Origin: CAZYFH01 sp964646815
Lineage (GTDB): Bacteria > Acidobacteriota > Vicinamibacteria > Vicinamibacterales > UBA8438
Length of the DNA stretch: 64,000 nt
NCBI GenBank assembly: GCA_964646815.1
Contig: CAZYFH010000005.1
Coordinates: forward strand, 1 to 64,000
Reading direction: 5' to 3'
Both the position numbers and the translations under genes were made by a program. Under the pieces are notes generated by a model. It had not been told where the DNA came from. It saw only the letters and a program-made list of their open reading frames with translations, and searched no databases. Shown here in pieces: positions 47,636 through 56,378 of the stretch (the stretch's first letter is position 1; each line of letters opens with the position of its first letter).

Positions 47636-48337
47636 ATGTCCGAACGACCCCATCAGGTCATTAGCCGGCCCGACAGCGGAGCCTCGCCGATCTCACGAGA
47701 GGGACGGATTCGGCGGCGATTCGACCGCCGGCTGCAACTCCTGCAGATACCAGACGACCTCACCGGCTGGTCCGTCCTCGACATCGGTGCGTGGCACGGC
47801 TTTTTCTCGTTCGAGTGCGAGAGGCGCGGAGCGGACCGCGTGCTAGCCGTCGACCGCTACGCTTGGGATCGGTTCGGGATGGAAGAGTTCCGGTCGGCGC
47901 GCGCGCGTCTCGGCTCGGACGTCGAGTACCGGCACGCCGACGTGCACGAGCTCGACCCGGTCGAGATCGGCCAGTTCGATCTCGTGTTGCTGCTCGGCGT
48001 CTTCTATCACCTCCGCAACCCCCTGACCGCGCTCGAACGGATTGCCGGCGTGACCCGTCGACTGCTCATCTGTGAAACCCATGTGCTGCTACCGTTTGTG
48101 CACGAGCGCTACCCGCTGGTCCCGTTCTTTCCCGGAGATGAACACGCCGAAGAACGCCCCTACGAGATGTGCGCGATGCCGACGATGGCCGCGCTGACAC
48201 AGATGCTACAATCCGTCGGATTCAGCGAGGTCGAGCCGGTTTACACCCCATCGTTTCGCTACTGGAAGAAGTTTCTCGCGCTCGTGACCAACCGCCCACA
48301 GTCGGGCCGGGGTATCGTGCACGCGCGCGTGTCATGA
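47636..48337 (+). CDS. SAM-dependent methyltransferase (CmoB/DUF1698-like)
   Basis: A class I methyltransferase of 233 residues. Motif I is WSVLDIGAWHGFFSFECERRG, the acidic residue after strand 2 is VLAVDRYAW, and motif IV is FDLVLLLGVFYHLRNPL. The WHGFFS and VFYHLR blocks are those of CmoB and related sugar or tRNA methyltransferases, but the N-terminal part of true CmoB is missing, so the substrate is open. ATG 47636 was chosen; the open frame upstream is not conserved-looking. Confidence 0.85.
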   Translation: MSERPHQVISRPDSGASPISREGRIRRRFDRRLQLLQIPDDLTGWSVLDIGAWHGFFSFECERRGADRVLAVDRYAWDRFGMEEFRSARARLGSDVEYRHADVHELDPVEIGQFDLVLLLGVFYHLRNPLTALERIAGVTRRLLICETHVLLPFVHERYPLVPFFPGDEHAEERPYEMCAMPTMAALTQMLQSVGFSEVEPVYTPSFRYWKKFLALVTNRPQSGRGIVHARVS

Positions 48338-48350
48338 GGAGATCGACATC

Positions 48351-49247
48351 ATGAGAATCGCCGTGTTGGGCATGGGAACGATGGGCGCGCCGATGGCCAC
48401 CAACCTGATCAAGGCAGGGTGCGAGGTAACCGTCCATAATCGAACGCGTGCCCGAGAGGAGCCGCTCGAGAGGCTCGGCGCGGCACGGGCCGAGCACCCG
48501 GCGGCAGCGGCGCAACAGGCGGAGATCGTGCTCAGCTGCGTGTCGGACACGCCCGACGTGGAACGCGTGCTGCTCGACCCTGAGACGGGCGCCATCAACG
48601 GGCTCGCGAACGGCGGGCTGATCATCGACTGCTCCTCAATTGCGCCGGAAGCGACACGGCGATTCTCCGAAAAGTTTCGTGCCAAGGGCATCGGGTATGT
48701 CGATGCGCCGGTCTCGGGCGGTTCGGAGGGGGCCATCAAGGGCACGCTGACCATCATGTGCGGCGGCACCGAGGACGACTTCGCTCGCGCCGATCCGGTG
48801 CTGCAGATCATCGGCGCCAAGGTGACGCGGATTGGGCCGGTCGGGTGCGGTCAGATCGCCAAGGTCGCCAACCAGGTAGTGATTGCCGGCACCTTCCTTG
48901 CACTGGCCGAGGCCTTGACCCTCGCGTATCGCGCCGGCGCGAATCCCGAGCGGGTCGTCGAAGCGATTGGCGGCGGGGTGGCCGGGTCGTGGATCCTGAA
49001 CAACCGCTCGGACAAGATGCTGAACGATGACTACCCACTCGGCTTCCGGACGCGGCTCCACCGTAAGGATCTCGCAATTGCGCTCGACGCGGCGCGGCAG
49101 TTCAAGGTGCCGGTGCCAATCGCCAGCCTCGTCGCCACAATTGAGGACTCCCTCATCGCCCAGGGCTTTGGCGACGAGGACATGTCCAACCTCGCGCGTT
49201 TCGTGCGATCGGGCGCCGGCGTACCCAACGGCCCGATGAAGGCGTAA
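48351..49247 (+). CDS. NAD(P)-dependent beta-hydroxyacid dehydrogenase (3-hydroxyisobutyrate/tartronate semialdehyde type)
   Basis: A 298-residue oxidoreductase of the 3-hydroxyacid dehydrogenase family. The Rossmann start is IAVLGMGTMGAPMATNLIKAG, the substrate loop is YVDAPVSGGSEGAIKGTLTI, and the catalytic lysine is in GQIAKVANQVVIAG. RTRLHRKDLAIALDAAR closes the C-terminal helical domain. GAGGAGAT lies before the ATG. It is followed by CoA-transferase genes 6 bases later, suggesting a branched-chain or 3-hydroxyacid breakdown route. The particular substrate is not decided by sequence. Confidence 0.9.
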   Translation: MRIAVLGMGTMGAPMATNLIKAGCEVTVHNRTRAREEPLERLGAARAEHPAAAAQQAEIVLSCVSDTPDVERVLLDPETGAINGLANGGLIIDCSSIAPEATRRFSEKFRAKGIGYVDAPVSGGSEGAIKGTLTIMCGGTEDDFARADPVLQIIGAKVTRIGPVGCGQIAKVANQVVIAGTFLALAEALTLAYRAGANPERVVEAIGGGVAGSWILNNRSDKMLNDDYPLGFRTRLHRKDLAIALDAARQFKVPVPIASLVATIEDSLIAQGFGDEDMSNLARFVRSGAGVPNGPMKA

Positions 49248-49253
49248 CCACCC

Positions 49254-49958
49254 GTGGTCAACAAGATCTACGCCAACTCTACGGCCGCGCTCGACGGGTT
49301 ACTGCGCGACGGCATGACGCTGATGGTCGGCGGCTTCGGCTTGTGCGGTGTGCCGCAGAACCTCGTCCGGGCGCTGCAGGAGTCCGGCGTCGGGAACCTT
49401 ACCTGCATCAGCAACAACGCCGGCATCGACGGCGTGGGGCTAGGTCTGTTGCTCGAAACGCGGCAGATCACGAAGATGATCGCCAGCTACGTCGGGGAGA
49501 ACCAAATCTTCGAGCGCCAATTTCTCGACGGCATCCTCGAGGTCGAGCTCAACCCGCAGGGCACGATGGCAGAGCGCATCCGCGCTGGGGGGGCCGGAAT
49601 CGCGGCGTTCTTCACGCCAACGGGGTATGGCACGCCACTGGCCGACGGCAAGGAAACCCGGGAACTCGACGGCCGCGGGCACGTGCTGGAGACGGCGCTG
49701 CGCGCCGATGTCGCGCTCGTCAAAGCGTGGAAAGCCGACGCAGAGGGCAACCTGGTCTACCGAATGACGGCACGGAACTTCAATCCGCCGATGGCCGAAG
49801 CCGGGACGGTGACCGTCGCCGAGGTCGAAGAGATCGTCACGCCGGGCGACCTCGACCCGCACATGATTCACACACCGGGCGTGTACGTCGACCGCATTGT
49901 CGTCGGCGAAGACCCGGAGAAGGTCATCGAGCGCCGCAGGACGCGCCCGGCCTCCTGA
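49254..49958 (+). CDS. scoA: 3-oxoacid CoA-transferase subunit A
   Basis: The alpha subunit of a family I CoA-transferase that moves CoA from succinyl-CoA to a 3-oxoacid such as acetoacetate. Family blocks: GMTLMVGGFGLCGVPQNLV, ISNNAGIDGVGLG, FLDGILEVELNPQGTMAERI and AAFFTPTGYGTPLADGKE. 234 residues is normal. It starts with GTG six bases after the dehydrogenase stop and is followed by subunit B. Confidence 0.93.
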   Translation: MVNKIYANSTAALDGLLRDGMTLMVGGFGLCGVPQNLVRALQESGVGNLTCISNNAGIDGVGLGLLLETRQITKMIASYVGENQIFERQFLDGILEVELNPQGTMAERIRAGGAGIAAFFTPTGYGTPLADGKETRELDGRGHVLETALRADVALVKAWKADAEGNLVYRMTARNFNPPMAEAGTVTVAEVEEIVTPGDLDPHMIHTPGVYVDRIVVGEDPEKVIERRRTRPAS

Positions 49959-49992
49959 ACCGGGCCGCCACCGGCCATTAAGAGGTGCGCAT

Positions 49993-50649
49993 ATGGGGCT
50001 GAGCCGCGAGCAGATCGCGAGGCGTGCTGCGCAGGAAATCAGGGACGGCTACTACGTCAACCTCGGCATCGGTATTCCGACGCTGTGCGCCAGCTTCATC
50101 CCGCCCGACATCAGTATCATGCTGCAAAGCGAGAATGGTCTGCTCGGCATCGGGCCTTATCCCACCGACAGCGAGGTCGACCCGGATCTCATCAACGCCG
50201 GCAAGGAAACGGTGACCGCGGTCGCAGGCGCAAGCTATTTCAGCAGCGCGCAGAGCTTCGCAATGATCCGGGGCGGCCATATCGACCTTGCGATCCTGGG
50301 CGCGATGCAGGTGTCGGAGTCGGGCGATCTGGCCAACTGGATGATCCCCGGCGCGGTCGTCAAGGGCCCCGGTGGCGCGATGGACCTGGTGTCCGGCGCG
50401 AAACAGGTGCTCATCGTCATGGACCACCTGTCCAAGAAGGGCGACAAGAAAATCCTCAACGCGTGCACGCTGCCGCTCACCGGGAAAGGTGTCGTCCGCA
50501 AGATCGTCACGTCGCTGGCCGTCATCGACGTTACACCTGACGGTCTACACCTGCTCGAACGGGCACCTGGCGTATCGGTCGACGACATCCGTTCGGCGAC
50601 CGAACCGCGGCTGCACACCGGCGGTGACGTCCCAGAGATCAGCGTCTGA
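49993..50649 (+). CDS. scoB: 3-oxoacid CoA-transferase subunit B
   Basis: The beta subunit carrying the catalytic glutamate in MLQSENGLLGIGPYP (SENG motif), which forms the glutamyl-CoA thioester. Other blocks: GYYVNLGIGIPTLCASFIP, MIRGGHIDLAILGAMQVS and CTLPLTGKGVVRKIVTSLAV. 218 residues is normal. ATG 49993 has GAGGTG five bases upstream; the frame upstream of it lies inside scoA in another frame. Confidence 0.94.
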   Translation: MGLSREQIARRAAQEIRDGYYVNLGIGIPTLCASFIPPDISIMLQSENGLLGIGPYPTDSEVDPDLINAGKETVTAVAGASYFSSAQSFAMIRGGHIDLAILGAMQVSESGDLANWMIPGAVVKGPGGAMDLVSGAKQVLIVMDHLSKKGDKKILNACTLPLTGKGVVRKIVTSLAVIDVTPDGLHLLERAPGVSVDDIRSATEPRLHTGGDVPEISV

Positions 50650-50679
50650 AGGAACACCGGCCGACGGTGTCAACCGCCG

Positions 50680-51808
50680 TCAGCGCTCCCCTTGCTCGCG
50701 TGCCGACGCCGCGACGGCCTGTTGGATGACCTCAACTCCTGCAGCCACCGTCTGGCGTCGCCACCGCGGACTGGCCGGGCAGAAACACTCCACGAATTTC
50801 CGCGCGGCGCGCGCATAGGCCGGATGGCCGCGTTGCGACAACCGACCTGCCCGATTCTCGGCGCGCAGCGCCGCGAGCATTCGCATCGCTGCATATGTGC
50901 CGAACTCGGCACAGACGAAATGGTAGCGACGTGCTCCCGCATGCCGCGCCAGCCACGTCCCTATGACTCCGCGGGCGGAACAGGTCTCGCCGTCGGCCAC
51001 CGACACCACACGGTCGCCAACGAAACGCGTGCGAAACGACTCGATCTCCGCGGCCTGGACCGGTTCGACGAAGAGCTGATAGTCGCCGAACGCACCGAGC
51101 CCGGAGTGGAGGTCGACGTGGACAACGGAGGTCGCCGTGCGCGTCCACGACCAGAATAGTCCCTGCACCTGCCGGGTCGTCTGCGCCGGGCCATCACCGC
51201 GGAAGAACAGACGGGCTGGGTGCTCGTATTTCCGCTCGCCAGGCCGCCTGCGCGGCGGCCCAGCCGAGCCGCAAGACAGTCCACGCCGCCCCGAGGCGGA
51301 ACGGCTCGAGCCGCGTCGGTGCCGACTCGGGATCCAACAAGCGGTACACTTCATCGTAGTGTGGCGGGATGCCGTGGTAGCTGTCACCCGCGTCGTCAGC
51401 CAGGTAGTTCCGGTTGAGATCGACGTTGTGCTCGTCAGTCCGCCGGCACCAGGCGAACCCGTATGGGTTGAGCGCGTCGATGATCGTGACTGCCGCGTGG
51501 TCCGGCAGTGACACCCGGCCAGCCGCCAGATTTCGCAGCCAGGCGAGCTGCACGGCCGAGCCAAAGAAACCCTCGATGCCGTGGAGCCCGGACGAGATGA
51601 CGGTGGCCTGCGCCGGCCGGCGAGCGCCGACAGTGATGACGTCCACCGTCAACCTCGCGTCGTCCGGGCCACGCGCGGCGATCCCGTAGCTATCGGTCGT
51701 CGCCTGAACCGTCGCGGCGGCGTCCAGCATCCGGTCACGCGCGACAGCGTAGGTCGGCGAGAACAAGGTCGTTCGCGGGGAACTAGTGGCCTGTATCGAG
51801 TGAATCAA
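50680..51808 (-). pseudogene. DUF2817 (M14-like zinc carboxypeptidase family) gene with one frameshift
   Basis: The first half (51808-51230) reads SSGLHGIEGFFGSAVQLAWL, INALNPYGF-like IDALNPYGFAWCRR and NVDLNRNYL, the metal-site pattern of DUF2817. The frame then fails at WRA near 51232. From about 51235 the rest continues in the next frame: KYEHPARLFFRGDGP, VVHVDLHSGLGAFGD and VCAEFGTYAAMRMLAALRAENR. A single deleted base near 51230 joins the two halves without loss. All expected residues are present, so this may be a recent mutation or a sequence error. Confidence 0.78.
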
Positions 51809-51951
51809 TAGCGCTCACCTGGCGGGGCATTCCGCGCGGGACCATGCGTCAGCGCGGACACATACGGCGTGTACGCTCCCTCGTCGCGCCTTGTCAGCTG
51901 GGCGCCGAATGCCGGTGAACCACGACTGATTTACACGATACAGGCCACTAG
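51783..51951. mobile_element. Possible MITE-like element with ~26-bp terminal inverted repeats
   Basis: CTAGTGGCCTGTATCG (51783-51798) is perfectly inverted at 51936-51951 (CGATACAGGCCACTAG). The match extends inward to about 26 bases with three mismatches. The 169-base unit has no gene. The palindromic CTAG ends could be the target. The left arm includes the start codons of the DUF2817 gene. A single copy was noticed, so mobility is unproven. Confidence 0.4.
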
Positions 51952-52084
51952 GGCTAACGCGACATACGACGTTGTGGCGTCTCGCGTCGCGCCTACGGCC
52001 AACCTGAGGGACCAGCTATTGGCAGCGTGGGCCTTCCGGCACGCACGGGCCGCGCCGTCCACTCAAGACACGTGAGGCGAGGGG
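51952..52084. other. Intergenic stretch, no feature seen
   Basis: Between the inverted-repeat element and the convergent end of the VWA gene. Only a 68-codon open frame crosses it (51869-52075), with no ribosome site or recognisable protein features. Confidence 0.5.
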
Positions 52085-53173
52085 CTAATAAAACAGCATC
52101 GCGACGACGAACAGCAGCACGGCCATCGTAACGACCCACTGCCAGACTTCCTGCTTGTCGTCGCCGGGAATCAATTGAAAGGAGATGCTACGGTGAGAGT
52201 CGACAGCGTTCTGGAGGAAGGGCGCCGAGGAGATCCCCTCACTGTCGATGACAAACGAACCGCCGCCGGAGCGCTGCTCGAGCATGCCCAGGTCTTCCGT
52301 GTTCAGCCGCGTACGGAGGCCTTCAAGGTCGGCTTCGAGCGTCTGGTCGTAGTCGATCCCGCGAACATAGTCCTGCAGCACGACGTCCAGTTCGACGCCC
52401 GTCCGTGACCCGACCGCGACGGGATACACCTTGAGTCCACGCCGCTGGAACTCGGTGAGCGCCTGATCCAGGCGCCCCAGTTGCTCGTTGTCCGCCGCGA
52501 AATCACCGTCGGTGAACAACAGGACCAGCCGGTCCGAGCGCTCCTCGGGCTGAAACTCGTCCTCGCCGGTCTCGAAGCGATCCTGGTTGTCCAACGACTG
52601 GTAGATGTGCTCGAACGCTGTCGCGACGTCGCTGTCCCAGGGAAACGCGTCGCCCGACAGCGACGTCGGCGGCGACACCTGTCCCACCTGCTCGATAAAC
52701 CGCTCCGCGTTCGATGACAAGTGCACCTGCCGCAGCGCCGTCGTGCCGAAGACGAAGAGCGCGACGCGATCGCCAGGGGTCAGGATGTCCTCCGTATAGA
52801 GATTGAGCACCTCGCGCACGGCTAGTTGCAGGCGCGACGGTCCGAGATCCCGGACCCACATCGACGCCGACGCATCGATGGCCACGGCCACGTCGACGTC
52901 GCCACGCTTGAAACTCGAGCCACCGTAGACCCAGAACGGGCGGGCTGCCGCGACGGCAAGCACGCCCATCGCCACGAGGGCTACGAACCAGAACTTGATG
53001 TGGCCGACGAGCGGATACGACGACCCGTGGGTTCGCACGGGCCTCAGTTGTAACCGGAGCAGGAAGACGGCGAGACCGAACAGCAACAACAGCGCGGCGA
53101 TCGGGATGACCGCGAGAAACTCCGGGTTCTGGAACTCGACGCTCTCGCGCAGCGCGTCCTGCAGGCTATCCAT
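52085..53173 (-). CDS. VWA-domain membrane protein (MxaL/BatA-like), last gene of mxaRSACKL-like cluster
   Basis: A 362-residue inner-membrane protein. Two N-terminal helices (FLAVIPIAALLLLFGLAVFLL and FWFVALVAMGVLAVAAARPFW) precede a periplasmic von Willebrand A domain with complete MIDAS start DVAVAIDASASMWVRD (DxSxS) and LVLLFTDGDFA. A final helix follows (WVVTMAVLLFVVAMLFY). In methylotroph mxa clusters MxaL has this layout and is needed to load calcium into methanol dehydrogenase. Here the client is unknown. The upstream gap to the MxaK-like gene holds a 20-bp palindrome. Confidence 0.85.
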   Translation of the reverse strand: MDSLQDALRESVEFQNPEFLAVIPIAALLLLFGLAVFLLRLQLRPVRTHGSSYPLVGHIKFWFVALVAMGVLAVAAARPFWVYGGSSFKRGDVDVAVAIDASASMWVRDLGPSRLQLAVREVLNLYTEDILTPGDRVALFVFGTTALRQVHLSSNAERFIEQVGQVSPPTSLSGDAFPWDSDVATAFEHIYQSLDNQDRFETGEDEFQPEERSDRLVLLFTDGDFAADNEQLGRLDQALTEFQRRGLKVYPVAVGSRTGVELDVVLQDYVRGIDYDQTLEADLEGLRTRLNTEDLGMLEQRSGGGSFVIDSEGISSAPFLQNAVDSHRSISFQLIPGDDKQEVWQWVVTMAVLLFVVAMLFY

Positions 53174-53179
53174 TGAACT

Positions 53180-53199
53180 CGCAGGGCTGCAGCCCTGCG
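53180..53199. repeat. Perfect 20-bp palindrome between the MxaK- and MxaL-like genes
   Basis: CGCAGGGCTGCAGCCCTGCG is self-complementary over all 20 bases. It lies 6 bases before the MxaL-like start and 77 bases after the MxaK-like stop, within one presumed transcript. It could be an attenuating hairpin, an operator or a dispersed palindromic repeat. Confidence 0.6.
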
Positions 53200-53275
53200 C
53201 GACACCATTCGTTATCGTGAGTGCCGGTGGCTGCCGCTACGCGCCGCGCCAGGCTCACGCCGTCAGCGCGCTCAC

Positions 53276-53941
53276 TCATCCGCGTCGACGACGGACCGGC
53301 GTCCCCTCACCCCGCATCTGCTCGAGTTGCGGGGGCTCCACTTCCCGGAGCGGTTCGAGCGCCCGTCGCACCGCCTCGGGATCGCTCGTCAGATCGTAAT
53401 TCCACTTGTAGTCGAAGCGGCCGCTGAGGTCACTGCGCAGCGCCCGCTCGTAGTCCGCGTTGACGGCCTCGAGTACTTCTTGGATGATGGCGAGCTTCTG
53501 CGCTTCACCGTTCTCGCTGTCGTCAGGAATCGCGCGATAACGCTGGCGTGCGAGCTGGAACTTAGCGCTGCCGAGTAGATGCGACGCCCGGGGGTCGTCG
53601 ATCTCGTCTGCGAGATCTCGAACCACGGCGGCATAATCGCCCGTCAGGTAGTTGTAGGACGCCTGCTGCAGAAAGGCATCGGTGAACAGGTAGGAGTCAG
53701 CGAACCACTGCATACCCCACCCACGGCTGCGCTCGTAGAATCCGGTCACGTCGCCGATCTCGACTTCGGCTTGCTCGAAGTCGCCCCGCTCAACGCTCTC
53801 GCTGAGCCCATCGAGGTGCCCATAGAAGCCAGCCAGCGCGCGTGCCGGGATGGTCACGAGCACCAGAAACAGCAGGGCAAAGACAAAGCCTAGGAGGTAT
53901 CTGAACGAGTGCTCTTTGTCGAGAAGATCCGTGAATCTCAT
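53276..53941 (-). CDS. MxaK-like TPR/helical membrane-anchored protein
   Basis: A 221-residue protein with one N-terminal helix (FALLFLVLVTIPARALAGFYG) and a helical repeat-like periplasmic region (YNYLTGDYAAVVRDLADEI, ASHLLGSAKFQLARQRYRAI). The sequence alone would be called hypothetical. The MxaK assignment rests on its position between two VWA genes in a MoxR-DUF58-MxaA-VWA-x-VWA cluster and on the TPR-like character shared with MxaK. Confidence 0.6.
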   Translation of the reverse strand: MRFTDLLDKEHSFRYLLGFVFALLFLVLVTIPARALAGFYGHLDGLSESVERGDFEQAEVEIGDVTGFYERSRGWGMQWFADSYLFTDAFLQQASYNYLTGDYAAVVRDLADEIDDPRASHLLGSAKFQLARQRYRAIPDDSENGEAQKLAIIQEVLEAVNADYERALRSDLSGRFDYKWNYDLTSDPEAVRRALEPLREVEPPQLEQMRGEGTPVRRRRG

Positions 53942-53976
53942 GGGTGTGTCCTAGATCAATCCTGTCGGGGATTCTC

Positions 53977-55107
53977 CTACGGTCCCGTCCCCCACATCAG
54001 CTCTGCCACGAAGCCCAACGGAATGCCAACGGCAAGGAGGGCCATGGCGATCAGCAGGAATCGCGAGTAGATCGGCACTTTGAGCGCCCGGTGTCGGAGC
54101 TCGACCCGCACGGCCTCTCGCTCATCAATCGCCTCATAGGCGCGCGTCAGGCTGTCCTCGTCGGTCACATCGAAGTAATCCCCGCCATACTCCCGAATCA
54201 TCTCAACGAGGCGCGGCGTGCTGGGATGGCCGATCATCGCCGTACGCGCGTCGCTCGTGTTGATGTAGATGATGTACGGCACGATGTTGCGCTGGTTGAG
54301 CGCGGCGAACTCCGTGTCTGGAAACTCGTCGACCGCGGCGTCGGTCACGATGAGCACGGCACGGTTCTGGTTAGTCCCCCCAGCGAGCGCGGCCTCGTCC
54401 TGGTCGAACTGTTTCGTGATCGATTGCAGTGGACGGATGATGTTCGTGTCGCCCTCGGCGGGAACGATGCGCACTTTGTCCCGCGGCACGACCATCGCCT
54501 TGTCGAGCCGCTGCGTCATCACATACGGCGCATCCCAGACCTGGAAGTAGTACAACTCATCGTCCGTGACGAAGTCATCGACCATATAGGGATAGGTGGA
54601 GAACAGCCAAAGCGAGACGCGGTCGTTCTTGCCCGTCCGCATGTCGAGAAACCGGAGATGCGCGTCACGCGCAACCTCGGCTTTCGACTTACCCGTCTCC
54701 GGGAACTCCCAGGCCATCGACCCCGAGGTGTCGACCAGATCGACACGTACGCGCGACTCCACGAAGCCGCTGACCTCTTCCGTCGCCGTCAGAAACGGGT
54801 CAGCCGCCGCGAAGATGATCAACGCCAGCGCTCCACCGACCAGCACCTTGGGAAACGTGTGCGCCGCCCGCACCCACAGCCGCTTCTGGTGTTTGGGGTC
54901 GACGACGTGACCGGAATGCTGACGACTGTGCCGCCGCCGACGCAGCGCGAGTCGCGCCAGCGTCGCAACCGCCGCGATGGCGACGAGCAGGGTCAACCAG
55001 AACGCCAGGCCGACATCGCCATATCGAACCTGCGCGAACTCCGTCTCGATCAGCTCTTCGACGCTGGTGGTCAGAAAGGCGATGAACTCGGGCCACGGCA
55101 GTAACAT
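53977..55107 (-). CDS. VWA-domain membrane protein (MxaC-like)
   Basis: A 376-residue inner-membrane protein. Helices are LAFWLTLLVAIAAVATLARL and PKVLVGGALALIIFAAADP. The VWA domain has MIDAS VRVDLVDTSGSMAWEF and AVLIVTDAAVDEFPDTEF, and a last helix FLLIAMALLAVGIPLGFVAE. ATG 55107 was chosen because the upstream frame overlaps the MxaA-like gene. Ten bases separate it from that gene. It is third in the mxa-like order. Confidence 0.85.
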   Translation of the reverse strand: MLLPWPEFIAFLTTSVEELIETEFAQVRYGDVGLAFWLTLLVAIAAVATLARLALRRRRHSRQHSGHVVDPKHQKRLWVRAAHTFPKVLVGGALALIIFAAADPFLTATEEVSGFVESRVRVDLVDTSGSMAWEFPETGKSKAEVARDAHLRFLDMRTGKNDRVSLWLFSTYPYMVDDFVTDDELYYFQVWDAPYVMTQRLDKAMVVPRDKVRIVPAEGDTNIIRPLQSITKQFDQDEAALAGGTNQNRAVLIVTDAAVDEFPDTEFAALNQRNIVPYIIYINTSDARTAMIGHPSTPRLVEMIREYGGDYFDVTDEDSLTRAYEAIDEREAVRVELRHRALKVPIYSRFLLIAMALLAVGIPLGFVAELMWGTGP

Positions 55108-55117
55108 GGCGGCTACT

Positions 55118-56365
55118 CTACCGACCGACGATCCCCAGGATCCCCCGCCACAGCCTGATGTGAGGCCGCAGCGCGGTGATCGAAGCACCGAGCGCGGCGA
55201 CCTCCGCGGCCGGGTTCTTGATCGACGCGCCGTCACCCTGCTCCAGCCCGCTCTGATACGCCACGAGTCGCGACGCGAGCGTCAAGAGCGCGTCCTTGCG
55301 CGTACCGTTCTTGAGGCCGTCGATGTGCGCCCTGATGTCCTTCGCGGTGTCGCCCGAGTTGAGATCCGGCAGCTCGGCCTGCAGGTATTGCCGCGCGGAA
55401 ATCACGAGATCGCACTCGCGATCCCTCCGCGCGTCACCGTTGCCGCTCAGCGACGGGTCCTCGAACGCCCTGAGCTGCCGTTGCAGGTTGCGCCGCGCCT
55501 CCCAGATCGACGGCGGGATCGGGATCTGCGCTTCGAGACGCTCGAGCTCTTCCGCGTCCTTGGCCGCCTCTAGCGAGATGACCGTCGGTCTTCGCGCGAG
55601 GCGCACCAGCAGGACGGCCCACACGAGCAGCGGGAGCGGTGCGACCACCCACGCGACAGTCCGGAAGAGGGTGGCGCGGCCGCCGAACTCACCGAGCTCG
55701 ATGGTGTCCCGGATGTTCAGCACCGGCAGGTCGTTCATGGTGGTCACGTAGCGGACCAGGCCCTGTCCGCCATCGACCTGCTGGATTTCCGCGTCCTCGA
55801 TGTCTTCGCCGAGGTCGCGGATCAAGTAATAGAAACCGAACGACGGGATGACGTACACGGCCTTCTCCGGCGCAATCAGTCGCATCCCGTAGACGAAGTC
55901 CCAGATGTGTTCCGCGTCGATCTGGCTCTTGCGAATCTCGAGCGACACCCCCTCGAAGGGGTGAATCGGCAGGTTCTCGGGCACCATGCGGTCCTCGAGC
56001 ATGAGGATCTCCCGCCCCTCGCTGATCAACTCAGGGAACCGCACCCGATACGTCTGGGTGATGAGGTCGCCCGTCTTGACGACCGTCGGCTCGACCTCGA
56101 GCGTCTCCACGCGGACCCCCCCCCCCCCCCGGCCGGCGGGGCGTCCCGTGCTGCCCGAGGCGCGCCCGCACACCGCCCACCCGCGGCCCCGAGCGGGCTG
56201 GGGGGTGGGGGCCCCCCGCTTTACGCCCGTCCGCCCGCCCTCCGGCGTCCCCGCGCGGCCCCCCCCCCCCCCCGCGGCCGGCGGCGCATCCTGTGCTGCC
56301 AGCGGCGCGCTCGACACCAGCGCAGCCGCGACCCCGAGCGGCACGTAAAGCTGTCTCATGGTCAT
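55118..56365 (-). CDS. MxaA-like exported protein with single membrane helix; N-terminal region corrupted by G/C tract
   Basis: A signal peptide (RQLYVPLGVAAALVSSAPLAAQ) is followed by a low-complexity Gly/Arg stretch (residues about 30-85) caused by two C-homopolymers and a degenerate duplicated segment (56116-56290). The genuine domain resumes at RVETLEVEPTVVKTGDLITQ, a surface-loop beta domain. Then come a helix (VAWVVAPLPLLVWAVLLVRL) and a cytoplasmic helical tail. Position and layout fit MxaA, thought to help calcium insertion. Without the duplicated piece the protein would be about 365 residues. Confidence 0.65.
   Translation of the reverse strand: MTMRQLYVPLGVAAALVSSAPLAAQDAPPAAGGGGGRAGTPEGGRTGVKRGAPTPQPARGRGWAVCGRASGSTGRPAGRGGGGVRVETLEVEPTVVKTGDLITQTYRVRFPELISEGREILMLEDRMVPENLPIHPFEGVSLEIRKSQIDAEHIWDFVYGMRLIAPEKAVYVIPSFGFYYLIRDLGEDIEDAEIQQVDGGQGLVRYVTTMNDLPVLNIRDTIELGEFGGRATLFRTVAWVVAPLPLLVWAVLLVRLARRPTVISLEAAKDAEELERLEAQIPIPPSIWEARRNLQRQLRAFEDPSLSGNGDARRDRECDLVISARQYLQAELPDLNSGDTAKDIRAHIDGLKNGTRKDALLTLASRLVAYQSGLEQGDGASIKNPAAEVAALGASITALRPHIRLWRGILGIVGR
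56116..56348. repeat. Imperfect ~75-bp direct duplication led by C-homopolymers
   Basis: A run of about 14 or more C (from about 56117) followed by GGCCGGCGGGGCGTCCCGTG, and a second C-run (about 56260-56274) followed by GGCCGGCGGCGCATCCTGTG, introduce two copies of the same segment. They stay about 85 percent alike up to ...CCCCGAGCGG. The first copy looks like a corrupted version of the second. Probably a sequencing or assembly artefact. Confidence 0.65.
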
Positions 56366-56378
56366 TTGGTTGATCTGG

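Noticed and set aside
51869..52075. A 68-codon frame after the DUF2817 gene
   Set aside because: Part of it is the inverted-repeat arm. No ribosome site and no recognisable protein features.
56116..56290. A natural glycine-rich linker in the MxaA-like protein
   Set aside because: The homopolymers plus the degraded copy of the adjacent 75 bases are better explained as a sequence artefact.
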